64,000 nt of DNA from positions 669,318,852 through 669,382,851 of the forward strand of contig NC_081412.1 in NCBI RefSeq assembly GCF_030272615.1, read 5' to 3'. The notes below the pieces were generated by a model. That model worked only from the letters and a program-made list of their open reading frames with translations, did no database searches and had not been told where the DNA came from. The stretch comes from Cryptomeria japonica. Taxonomy: Eukaryota; Streptophyta; Pinopsida; Cupressales; Cupressaceae. Both the position numbers and the translations under genes were made by a program. The first letter of the stretch is position 1. Each line of letters begins with the position of its first letter. Positions 36,194-48,146 of this stretch are shown here, in pieces.

Positions 36194-37925
36194 TTATGTA
36201 TGAAACCATTTGAGGTGCATGCTATTGATTAGATCTGTTAGCAATTCTCCTTTTGAAGTAGCCAGCTGATATGGCCCGGACCCAAATACAATAGTGATAA
36301 CATATGGACCGAGGCAATTTGATTCAAAATTTCCCTCATGTTCTCTATTTGGTTGGTTATGAGGATTCTCCTTGAGAACAAGATCACCTACCTCAAATGT
36401 ATGAGGTCTAACCCGATGATTATAGCTTCTACTCATGCATTGTTGATAGGCCTTGAGGTGGTTGTATGTAGCTTGTCACCTTTCATCAAGTAGTTCCAAG
36501 TCTTGAAGATAGGAGACTCAGTATGCTTCATCATCTATCAGATTATGCAAAGAAACCCATAGAGATGGCATCTCAATCTCAATATGAAGAATGGCTTCCA
36601 TGCCATAGACCAGTGAGTAAGGAGTTACACCTATAGGGGTTCGAATGCTAGTTTGATACTCCCATAGTGCTAGATTTAATTGAATGTGCCAATCATGACC
36701 AACATCATTGACTATCTTCTTGAGGATTCTAAATATTTTCTTGTTTGATGCTTCGGCTTGACCATTGCCTTGTGGGTAATAGGGAGTGGAAAAGCAGTGT
36801 TGGATGTGAAACTTCTCACAAAGCTCACGAACATCCTAATTTTTGAAAGGAAGTCCATTATTTATGATGATGGACATGGGTACACCATACTGATAGATGA
36901 TGTAATTAAGGATGAATGGGGCAATCTTCTTGTCAGTAACTTGGGTAAGTGGAACAACTTCGATCCACTTTGTGAAGTATTCAGTGGCGGTAATGATGAA
37001 TTTGTGGCCATTGGATGAAATGGATGAATTTTACCCACCAGATCAAGTCCCCATTGACAAAAGGGCCATGGTGTTGTGATTGGTTGCAATTCCTATGCTA
37101 GTGCATGTATCAAGTCTCCATGAACTTGGCACTTCTTGCATTTTTTGAAAAAATAGTAGGAGTCTTTTTCCATGGATGGCCAATAGTATCCAGTGTGCAT
37201 TATCTTCTTTTCCAATGAAGGACCACTTGAGTGAGTCCTGCAAATTCCTTCATGTACCTCTTCCAAGGCCTTTGTTGTCTCATCTTGTTCTAGACATCGA
37301 AGGAGAGTACATCAAGACTGCATCAGTATAGGGTTTCAACAATGATGGTGTATCGAGTGGTTTGGCGAATGAAGGTTTTGAGTTGGTTATTCGATTGGCT
37401 AGGAGGGAGTGTCTAATCATGGAGGTAAGTGTAGAACTCACCATACAATGGAGATTCAGAACTGACAAGGTGACATATCATCTCAGATTCAAGGATATCA
37501 TAAGTAGGAATCCAAAGTTGTTCTACCAAGAACTCGTAGTGTGTTGATTTCTGTGGAAGATCTAAGAGAGATGCAATTGTAGCCATGGCATGAGCAACTC
37601 GATTCTGATCTTTGGGTATTTGCTCGAAGGTGATAGTTGTAAATGATTCTTTTAAACTGTCCACCATTTGCTTGTACAACATGAGTTTATCATCCTTGGT
37701 CTGATACTCATCTATGACTTGTCGAATGACTAGTTGGGAGTCGCCATATATCTCTAGCTCTTTTAGTTTCCATTGTATGGCTAGTCTGAGTCCTATGATC
37801 AAGGCCTCATATTTTGCTATGTTGTTTGTACATGGAAAAATTAGCCTGTAAGACTTTGGGAGGCAGTAAGCACAATGGTTTACACATTCAACAAAGTTCA
37901 CATCAAAGGTGAAACCTGTTATCAC
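36194..37925 (-). pseudogene. pol: Gypsy pol fragment: RNase H and integrase (E2)
   Basis: From the right: an RNase H-like domain with FPCTNNIAKYEALIIGL, IYGDSQLVIRQV and FEQIPKDQNRVAHAMA (37830-37560), then a linker, an integrase core start WPFCQWGLDLVGKIHP (about 37080-37020), a middle only seen in shifted frames, and an integrase C-terminus FEVGDLVLKENPHNQ ... NCLGPYVI (36400-36250). Same strand as E2 and of Tat-type gypsy, so most simply a relic of E2 pol. RT and gag are absent upstream; the frame is lost at about 37925. Confidence 0.78.
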
Positions 37926-38199
37926 TGTCTAAGAAATGGGTTTTCTTTTCCCATGATTGGCTAAGTTTTAAAATTTTGAGTCATGTGCTTTTAGCTGCTT
38001 CAAATCTATTTTAGGTCTTTAAGGGTTAAGGGTTTAGCTTTTAATCACTCAAATGTCTTATCAAAAACCCTCTGGCTTCTATTCCTACGTTACTTTATTC
38101 ACTTAAGTAATGGGTCTTGTGGTTGTGTGAAATGTCCCCCCCTTGTTATTTGCCTAGGTAGTCGTTAAATAATTGTAAAAATTTACACCTTATGCTTTT

Positions 38200-39800
38200 T
38201 CCTTCTAATGTTGTCAGGTCCAGTAAGTGTCACACAACTTTAAGATGAATCTATGACTTTCACTGTTTTGTTAGGCGAAGTTGCTGGTGTGTTAAGCTAT
38301 GTGAAATAGCGAAAGGAAAAAGCATGTTCGACTGTGTGTATTGGATCTAGTTTAATGAGACTCCATCTCGCTTTGAATCTAACGACTGGCATTGATTCAC
38401 AGCCGAAATATGCCAGCAAGTTACCTTTCATGAAATTGTGAAAAGGTTTGGCGGGACCCGACAGTGAAGACTTTCCACGGCTAAAAGGCGATCAAGTTTA
38501 AAAGAAATCAATGGCTCTCGTTGTTTTGTGGCTGAAAGATGCTCATAGTTTATTCTCTATGAAATAGTGAAATGTTTTTTTGGCCCGAGCAAAAGAGGTT
38601 CATAAGATGCATAACAAATGCGCAAGTCCTCGAGATCTAACAGCCAACACAGTTTCGCGAAAGGAAGATGCTCGAAAGATAGTTTTCGTGAAACGACGAA
38701 AAGACATGGCATTCCAAGCAAGCAGTTCAGTTGGTTGAGATGGCAAGTAAGACAATGACATGTGGCCAAAAATCAAAGTGGTCAGCAAATTGGATTTAAG
38801 GACTAACGGGTGGGTCCGAGAAGATAAGTCATGCTGCGGGATAAGAACACCAGGTGGATAAAGCTGAGTCAGAAGACCCATGTCTGCCACATTCAAGTAG
38901 GTTGTTAAGCATCAAGCAAGTTTGATATGATCTGATGGCTCGCGTAAATTCATGAAGGTAAGATGCTACTACTTTAAGGCCTACGAAATGGCAAAAGAGC
39001 TAGTGGGCCTGAAGAACAGATAAGGTATAAAGGTAAAAGATGATCAACTCTATTTTGATCCAAGGGTTCTCGTTGTTTAGTGGCTGCAAATCAACTGAGG
39101 ATTAAGGCCCATGAAATGGTGAAAGATAAAGAGAGGTTATGTCCAGCATGACATGGAATGACAGCTGCTACTTCTTGTAAAGCTTGATGGTGATGTGTTG
39201 ATTGACATGTGGTTTCAAAAGGTGATTGAGGGCCCACCAAGGTGTAACCGGTGGTTATATGGGAAGTAAGACACGTGGTTGACTCTGAACTAAACCTGAA
39301 GAGTTTTCCAGGGCTAATGGCCGAATGCCACATGGCATTTGTTAATCGGTGAACAAGTGGGGTAAGCAATGTTTAGATAAAGGTCTCACTTAAAAGATGT
39401 TCATCTCAAGATTGATCCAACGCTTCTCATTGTTTCATGGCCTGAAGATGGAAGCGGATTAACCCCTGTGAAATAGCAAAAAAACGTTAGCCGTCAAGAT
39501 GAGGCGTAGTTAGTGAAAAAGTTGACGGTCTGGGTAGGAGTTAAAGGCCGGGTGGTTAGAGTTCCATCTAATACTTGGCATAGCTTCACGAAAGGAAAAT
39601 GCTCGGGGGTTAAATCTTGCGAAATGGCAAAAAGGAGGTAGGGCCCGATGCAAAGGCAAAGAGGTTAAGATAGTGTAAAGATCAATCAAGTCTCATCTGA
39701 TCGGATGGCTGGTGTGATTTCATTAGGCAAATTTGCAAGGATGTTATGCTCTGCGAAATGGCGAAAGAGCGAAAAGGAAAATACATAGGTGTGTTGTGAC
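38200..39800. repeat. Degenerate ~129-bp tandem array
   Basis: A core GAAATGGCGAAAAG recurs at 38303, 38432, 38561, 38690, 38985, 39113, 39470, 39621 and 39754. The first four are exactly 129 bases apart; others are 128, 133 or 151, or about two to three units apart where a core has decayed. Each is preceded by variants of GGCTCTCGTTGTTTCGTGGC and AGATGCTC. Immediately downstream is the ORF at 40123. 37926-38199 shows nothing. Confidence 0.75.
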
Positions 39801-40122
39801 CCGTTGGAGTGAAATTTTTGAATTCTTTTATGAATTCAATTTTGAAGGGATGACCAAAGCATGCTGTATCAATATCGCATTTAAGAGCCTGACTACTGTA
39901 TATGATCTCGCATAAATTGAATGAAGGCATCATTTTGAAGAGTTGTTACAAAGAAGTGGTTGCAGAGCAAATTTCTTCAGGTGCCAAATCGAATTCTTCA
40001 AGCTAGGAACAGGTTCTCTTGTACTCTTGCTTAACAATTACTTAACAGTTTGTTAATTGGGGTTTTGATTTGTTACAAAAAAGTTGGGGCTAGTAATTAA
40101 GTTGCTTGCATAGTTTTTTAAG

Positions 40123-43100
40123 ATGGCACCTAAAAGGGAGTTCTCAGGAAAGGTTAATTACCAAGAGAGGGCTATTTGTGATGATTTCCTAGAATAGTTG
40201 ACAATGTCAACTAATGTGGCAGCAAAGGTAAAGGAATTAGTGCCAAGAGCTCCTTGCCTAAAAATAGGAGAAGGATTGTATGATAAGGGAAATTGCCTAA
40301 GAGACCCTTAGATTGGGTTGTCTGGGTTGGGCATATTTAAGGTCAGATTTGGCATGAGACATTCCCTAGCCCTAATGAACAACATTTGGGAGTTAGATGT
40401 AGGAAAATTGGTAGTCCCTGGAGTAATCATGGATGTGGATCTCCTAACTCAGATTGCACACAACTATGACCCAATCACAAGGAGTGTTAGGGATATAAAT
40501 AGGAAAACCCTCATTGAAATCAATAATGAGGAGTTTAGAAATGCTTTTGGGCTTAGTGAATTTACCAATTTTTTAGAACCTATTAACTTTAAATCACTAA
40601 CTCAGGTTTATAGTGTGCAGAGGAACCACCTTAGAAATGGGCCTCTTAAAGAATTCTTTGTGAAGATAGGCAGATTAACAGTTGTAGGACCCAATACTGA
40701 GGAGCCCTTCTCTTTAAATTTGTTCACCCTTAGGGCTAAGGGATTATACTGGTCACTTTGCCAAATTTTAGGAGAAGATGCTGAAGCAAACATGCCAACT
40801 CATTACATGTTAATGATTGCTCAAATTTTGAATCCTTCTCTAGCAGTGACCTTTGATTATGCTTCCTATATCACTGATGCCATCCATGAAGGCTTGATAG
40901 GAATAAAGAATGGGAAAGTGGATAGGCCTTTTGGATGGTACTCCCTCCTCATGCATTTATTTTTATTCAAGGGTGGTGACTATTTTGCAAGTGGAATGGA
41001 TATTGTGAAAGAGAAAGACAGAGAAAAGATGCTAGTGTAGTTATGGAGTATAGTGTTGTCATGGGACAGAGAAGATGCTAGCTACTTGAGGTTTGATAAG
41101 TGCTTTGCATCCAAGATTAGGACTCTTATCTATTTAGAGTATCCAAGAGTCCCTAAGGTTCTTTTAGAATTCTTTAGGCCAAAAGAGTTTGCTGAGAATA
41201 TTAAAATTGTCCACAATTGGGGTGATATCTACTTATACCTTGTCTCCATAGTTTTCAGAGTATATGGTTTCAAAGGCACTCCATTTTTGTTGCCCTATTA
41301 GATCCCTCTCAAAGTGGGAATTGCAGAAGTCCTCAGGTAGATTGCTAGTGTACAAGAGGTAGAGCTAACAGGTAGAGGTAAAGGGACCATTTTCCCTACA
41401 GTTACCATAGCACATCAATTTGTAATAACTAAAGGAGGTTGGAAGTATTTTGAAGATTTCCTTCAACCTTACCATTTATCAATTGTAGTATCCAAGTGTG
41501 CTGACCCTAAAGATTTCTTCAACAACATGTTCAGAAAGAGGGCAATATGCAGAGGTAGACCCCACCAATTCCAGTTTCCTGAAGACCTCATTAGGAATGA
41601 GTTTGATTTAGATGAGCAAGAGATGAAGAAGGAAAAGTGGGTGGCCTACAAGAAGGCCTTAGACTTTGTGCACCAATTTTACACCAGTTATGACCCTTTG
41701 TCCAGCTTTCACCTCTTTGAAGAAAAGGTAAAATTCTTAATTCTTTGTTTTGAAGATGTGATGCAGACATTGAAAGAAAAGAGGGAGGTTGTAATTAAGA
41801 ACAACCTTGAGAAAGCAAGACTAGTTCTAACTAGGTCTACATCTGCCAGAGCAATTCCTCCTGGTGATTACATGTTACATAAGAAGTCCAACTATAGTGT
41901 GTTGATACCAACAACAGGGTAGCCTTCTACCTCAAAAGGGAAGAGGAAGATATAGGATGTCATTGACATTCAGGACAACCCAAAGAAATAAAGAATGGGA
42001 AAGGAATTACAGTCTGATGAACCCTTGTATTCCCCATCTCAATCCCCTATTCATATAGGAGATGAACAGGTAGCAGCTGAACAACTGTTACAGTTAGGCA
42101 GTCTTGGAGAGATAGCGTACACATATGATGAGGTGGAAGAGGGACTGCAAGAAGAGCCCCTTACTGTTGAGATGAAAATTACTACTAATGAGTTCAAAGG
42201 CCAGGAGTGGGATCCTAAGATCAAGAAAGCCAGTGAAGATTTCTTGGCTGATAATAACTTTGTCACATCAAGAGCTTTCATGCAATTTGTGTGGAAGCAG
42301 AATATTGATAAATTTAATGCTAGGTGTGAAAAGAGGAAAAGCGAGCAGCCCCACAAGTATCCAACTGTGGTGGAGGAAGAGATAAAGCAGGAAATGGTTG
42401 ATGAGTTTAAAACCATCACTCCCAAGCAAGGAAGAGACATGGTGGCATAGGTTGGGGTACTCATTCTCCCTGAATGGGACATAGCAGATGCCTTGGTTTT
42501 AGAGGTAGTAAGAAAGGATACCAAACCTATTGAGGGAGTCACTTTCAGCAAGGATAATTCTGCCCTAGTCATGTGGTCTCTTAAAAGAGATGAAAATAAA
42601 AGGAATAAGGACACCCCAGGGTCAAGTTACCTTGGAGGAATGATAGTGAAAAGAGTGCAGAGCATTGGGGTAGTGGAAGCTGTTAGTACTATGTTAGAGA
42701 CTGCAAAGTTTAGTGTTGCAGTAGCAGAGAGAGAGGCAAAAGACAAGGTAGATCTCCAAGCCAAGCTAGAGACAGTTTTAAAAGCTTACAACAGTGCCAA
42801 GGAAGAGGTAAGGGGTAAAGATAGCATCATTTCTAAGTTACAAAGCCAGTTGGTAGGACAATACCATCAAGGTGAGTCCTCAACATTGATGATCTCCTCT
42901 TCTCTTGCAAGGCCTCCACCTACCAGCCCCATTATTGAATTCCCACCATCTCCAACACCTTCTAGTTCTTAGTTGATTGAGATCACTTCCCATGAATTGG
43001 AGAACCTAAAACAGGCTCAGGCCCTGTATGAAAAGAAATATGAAGAGAGAGTGAGGGCTACAATTTTAAGTTTTGCTGACACTATAGGGTCCTCACTAAT

Positions 43101-43743
43101 GTACAATAACATGAGTAAGATCTTGGAAATGTGGAATGAGCTAAAAGGAGACAAGGTTGTTCTGATGCCTCTTTTTGACAAGTGGAAACCCAAAGAGTAG
43201 GATATAGAACTTATTTGTATATCTTATGATGAGGTAGGGGCTGACCCCATTATTAAAGCTACTTATGATATGCCAAAGGATCTAGCAAAGATAGCTGAAG
43301 GAGTAGACAATGCGGATAGAAAGATCAACCTGTACAAGAAGGAGTACACTGATCAAGTTTTTGAATTACTCCCAAGGGGTTTTGTTAGTCCAATTCAATT
43401 AAAGGACAAACAAATATGGCTTAAAGAATTAGAAGCCAAATTGTCATTAAGAATAAAAGAAATTATTAGTTTAGAGGATGCCTCCATATTTTTCAAAACA
43501 ATTGAGGAGATTGAGAAAATCAAATCTCATTATGGTTTTCTGAATTCAGAGGTCAACAAAATGAGGAATTCTTGGAAAAGATTAGCCAAGACAAAAGAAA
43601 AAGTGATTAACTTCTCATGGCCCGCTGATGAGGTGTATCAGGAATGGACAAGAAAATATGCAGTGCTGGATGTGGAGCAGTTAGAAGATGTTGCAACAGA
43701 ACAACAAGTGGAAGAAGTCGTGAATGTTGAAAAAGACTTGTAA
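40123..43743 (+). pseudogene. Large unknown ORF, E1-ORF superfamily (~1207 codons)
   Basis: ATG 40123 (MAPKREFSGKVNYQ) to TAA 43741 in one frame without a frameshift. In-frame stops: TAG at 40195, 40309, 41038, 41299, 41338, 41920, 41953, 42448, 42970 and 43198, TAA at 41989. N-terminal ~600 residues look globular, with IHEGLIGIKNGKV then FGWYSLLMHLFLF (40890-40970), and GTPFLLPY plus R*IASVQE at 41275-41358, which match the E1 ORF motifs GEPFILPR and RQLISVHD. Then a Lys/Ser linker (41900-41990), an acidic stretch, coiled-coil-like segments (42700-42860, 43270-43740). No RT, integrase, protease or zinc knuckle. Function unknown. It lies antisense within E2; it may be a nested element's ORF. 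Confidence 0.72.
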
Positions 43744-44675
43744 TCACATTTGGAAAAGGTTTTGTAACTTCTTCTTAAGAAGTAATGATTGTAACAAACT
43801 CTCCTAGGAAAGTACGAAGCTTTGTATGCATCCATATTATTATAAATGGATACTAGGACTAGTAAAAAAGGATCACAAGGAATTGTAAGAAAATGCTGCA
43901 GAAATTTATCTAAGATTTTTTCAAGTTTTAATGGAGAATATTCAAATGTTCTTGTAATACTTTCAGAAGTAATATCAATACACAGTCCATTGGTTTTGAG
44001 TTTAAACTTTGTGTTATCTTCAAGTATGTTTGCAAATGTTTACTATTCATTTTGAGTAATCTAGGGTTATTCCTTTTGAATATGGGTTGTAAGGCAATTT
44101 CAAGTAGATGTGCTTCTTAGCTTTTCTCTTCAGGAGGGGAACTAAATACGCATGAATCATTTCTACTAGTAAATTCTTTGTGGGATACTTTGAATTTTGA
44201 TGAACACAGTTTAGTTTGGTATGAATAAATTCTTATGTATGTCAGGCATGTATGGGGATTTGCAGAAGCCAAATTGATAGGATGTGTGGAGATGTTTGAT
44301 TGTGGAAGTATTGCTTGAACTTAGATAACTCTGTGGCCTTGGATAAGGCACTGGTATTTGTTAAGGTTGTCTTTTACATATCTTGTAGGTCAATACTGAA
44401 CATGAGTACAAGTTTTATTTTTTTTGTTTCAGTTTGTTTTAAGGTGATAAAATCCACTGGTTTTTGGATTGGTTTTTGTGGATTTGTCTTTTAAAAGTGT
44501 GAATTTAGTTCACAAAGGTATACCTGCCTAAACTTTGGATAAGTTCAAAGTGTAGAAGGTTAATCAAACCTTGTCATATGTTATCCTAAAAGTTTCCTTC
44601 TCTTTAATCTCTCTTCTGCATATAGAGTTTATCATATCACTATAAGGATTTTAAAGGGAATCAGATTTTGAGAAC
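43744..44675. other. Spacer after the 40 kb ORF
   Basis: No gene seen. A TATA-like TTATTATAAATGG lies about 95 bases after the ORF stop (near 43836), the same relative position as the TATA box after the E1 ORF. Weak evidence that this is also a U3-to-R boundary. I could not find LTR ends. Confidence 0.4.
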
Positions 44676-46712
44676 AACAAAACTGGTAAGACCCCTCATG
44701 AACTATGGTTTGGTATTACTCCTACTCTTAAATATTTAAGAATATTTAGAAGTAAATGCTATATTAGAAGAGATGAGATTATTGATAAATTTGATCCTAG
44801 AAGTGATGAAGGAATATTTCTTGGTTATTCATCTAAGAGAAAAGCATATAGATGTTTTAACAAGAGATTGCAGAAAATTGTTGAGAGCACAAATGTGAAG
44901 ATTGATGAATAGTTTAGAGGAAATTCAAGGTACTTAGACTTTGAATCGGCAACAGAGATATTGAAAAATGAACCAAAAATGAATACAGTGGTACAGAATG
45001 AAGACCCAGTTACACCAAGATCATTTGAAAATTCCATAGTAATTGAGGAACAACAACAAACAAAGATGCCCTGGTATGTAAGATTGAACCACTCTGAAGA
45101 TCAGATAATTGGGAACAAGTATCAAGGAGTTATGACTAGAGGAAGACTGGAAAATGAAGATGTATGTCTTATTTCTCAAATTGAACCAACATCAGTTAAT
45201 GAGGCATACGAAGATAAATTTTGGATTAAAGCAATGGAAGAAGAATTAGAACAAATTGAAAAGAATAACACATGGACATTAGTTCCCCAGCGTAAAGACA
45301 AAAATGTAGCTGGAACAAAGTGGGTATTAAAAAACAAACTTAATGAAGATGGTAAGGTAATTAGAAATAAAACAAGACTAGTGTGTAAGGGATATTCAAA
45401 GAAAGAAGGAATTTATTATAATGAAACCTTTGCACTAATAGCTAGAATTGAGGCAGTAAGATTATTCTTGGCTTTTGCAACAGACAAGAACTATAAAGTA
45501 TATCAAATGGATATTAAATGTGCATTTCTGAATGGAGATCTTGAAGAAGAAGTTTATATTGAACAACCTAATGGATTTTCTTTGACAAGTGACAAAGATA
45601 TGGTTTGCAGGGCTAAGGAAAGCTTTGTATGGGCTAAAGCAAGCTCCAAGAGCTTGGTATGCTAGATTGGATAAGTATCTTTTGAAGATTGGTTTTTCTA
45701 AAGGTAATGCTGACAACAACTTATACTACAAAGTGATTAATGATGATATTTTGATTATAGAATTTTTTATTGATGACATAATCTTTGGAGGAGAAGATGG
45801 ATTATGTAAAGACTTTTCTGATGAAATGTAACAAGAATTTGAAATGTCTATGATTGGAGAAATAAAATTCTTTTTAAGATTGCAGATTTCATAGACTGAT
45901 AAAGGTATATTCTTGAGTCAATCTAAATATTTGAAGGAGTTACTAAATAAATTTGGTATGGAGAACTCTAAACTGGTAAGCTCACCTATGACTGCAACTG
46001 ATAAATTATCACTAACGGATGAATCGACACCTGTTAATCTGACTAGGTACAAGTCTATGATAGGAGGTCTACTATATTTGACACAGATAAGACCTGATAT
46101 AATGAATGTAGTATGTATTGTTTCAATATTTCAGAGTAATCCTAAAGAAAATCATGAATTAGGAGTAAAAAGGATTTTCCAGTACTTACAAGGCACTACA
46201 AATCTTGGCTTATGGTATCCTAGAGATGAAAACTTTGAATTATGTGCATACATAGTAGAAAATTGGGTAGGAGATGTAGATGACAGAAAAAGGACCACCG
46301 GTGGAGCATTTTTTCTTGGTAGCAAATTAATTTCTTGGTTGAGTAAGAAATTATGGCCTTATCAACAACAAAATCAGAATATGTTGCAGCAGCAACTAAT
46401 TGCACACAGGTATTATGGCCTAAGCAAATGTTGAAGGACATAAAGGTAAAATGAAAGGAACCTATAACTATTTACTGTGATAATACAACATCAATTGATA
46501 TATCTAAAAACCTGGTACTTCACTCAAAAACTAAACATGTTTCTATCAAATTGAATTTTCTGAAAGAGAATGTTGAAGCAAAAGAAGTATAATTGGTTTC
46601 TATGAATACTAAAGAGCAAATTTCAGATATTTTTACTAAGCCTTTGCCTAAGGAGAATTTTGAATATCTCAAAGATCAGCTTGGGGTTATACCCCCACCA
46701 ATAGAGACTTAG
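44676..46712 (+). pseudogene. pol: E8 pol fragment (integrase tail, RT, RNase H)
   Basis: TPHELWFGITPTLKY and DEGIFLGYSSKRKAYRCFN open it. RT motifs: [47 protein letters not shown] and the catalytic FIDDIIFGG. Breaks: a frameshift near 45605 and stops near 45829 and 45895. RNase H reads VGDVDDRKRTTGGAFFLG, then shifts frame near 46352 and continues to ISDIFTKPLPKENF; TAG at 46710. Not functional. Confidence 0.88.
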
Positions 46713-47089
46713 ATAGTTGATGTTTGTCATCAATCGACAAAATTAACAGAGAAATCTTTTATTCTGGCTTTGATGAGGAGAGATACTTCTCAGGGGGAGT
46801 AGTTGGCATTTTATAATAAGTTGGTATTTTGTATTTGAATATGTTTTTGTATTGCTTTGGAATTTGATGTCAAAGGGGGAGAGATTGTTATGGAAAGACA
46901 CATGGAAACACATTATTCCTTGGGGGAGAAACTTTTACTTTGAGAAGAGATTGTTGGAGAGATTGATTACTCTCTGTATTTGGTTATGATCTCTTTGGGA
47001 GATTGTTGGTTTTTGGTTTTTGGCATTTCTGTTTTGGCACTTTGATGGTTTTTCCATCTTGTGTTGCCATCAATGCTAAAGGGGGAGAT

Positions 47090-48146
47090 TGTTGGAATTT
47101 TGGATATGTTGATATGGTTTTGTCATTGATGTCAACACCTGTCAACACTTATCAGCATTTGAAGATTTGGTTATGTTCACCAGTAAGCATGTGACTTATG
47201 CATAGTCACCGGTATTTGGTTCACCAACAGGATATATTGATCACTGACACTTGGAATCACTTGGAAACTACTTGGTTATGTCAAAGACATCATTTGGACA
47301 CTTTATCATGGTGATTTGTTCATTGGTATATTCGAGTTTGCATATTTTTTGTTACCGGCAAATAGGTCTAGGATATACACTGGTAGGCTTATCTATTCCA
47401 GATCAGCATGATACATCATGGAGATGATTTGTTATTATTATAAATGCATTGAGCCAACATCATGCATCGGATATTGTTTCATTTGTAATTGATTTTATTG
47501 TAATATCTTTTAGTGAGCTGACCTACTCAATTGGTCTTAGGTTATGGTATAAATGTAAGATCTCAAGTGTGAGATTAATATAGGCAAGGATAGAGATTGT
47601 AATAAAGGCATATGCGAATATTAGTAGAGCTATACACACAGACATCATTCAAAGATTAAAGGAAGGTTTGAAGAAGGCATATCAGAGCTAAACCAGTATT
47701 GAATCGAGCATAAGAAGATGCTATTTTGAGTAGTACATTATCATTGGATTTAATCATCCAATTGTAGTCAGTGCGACTCCCATTTGTGATTGAGTAGTGA
47801 GCTCTAGGCACTTGGCCTTTCTGCATGTGCAGACCCCATATTCTACACACATACTATCTACAGTAGTATCATTTGATTGTGGGTAAGGTTTCCCACCATG
47901 GTTTTTCCCCTTACAGGGTTTCCATGTACAAATATTGGTGGTATGTGTTGTGGATGTTATTGTATTTTTGTTTCACGCATTGATCTTTACCGATACTGCA
48001 ATTAACTGATAAACTATCTACCGGCATAAAGTTTGGTTTACCTGTATTAAGCATTGAGTTTGGTTAAGATGTTTTTTGGTTTGAATTTATTGGACAACTG
48101 ATTCACCCCCTCCCCTCCCCCTCTCAGTTGTCTCTGAGACCTAACA
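47090..48146 (+). repeat. E8 3' LTR (1057 bp)
   Basis: Preceded by AAAGGGGGAGAT and running TGTTGGAATTTTGG to GACCTAACA. It ends with the C-rich strand of the poly-G run seen in other copies. Inverse complement of 55566-56612 by content. No 5' partner in the window. Confidence 0.87.

Larger units (their letters stand above)
44676..48146 (+). mobile_element. 5'-truncated Ty1/copia element (E8)
   Basis: Starts abruptly in the integrase-RT linker and continues through RT, RNase H, a 3' untranslated region, polypurine tract and a complete 3' LTR (47090-48146). The 5' LTR, gag, protease and most of integrase are missing. Its LTR is of the same family as the solo LTR at 55566-56612. Confidence 0.85.

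Noticed and set aside
960-43743. Alternative genetic code with TAG read as Gln
   Set aside because: TAG stops differ between the two LTRs of one element and have CAG or CAA counterparts, so point decay explains them. The pol frame itself ends at TAG.
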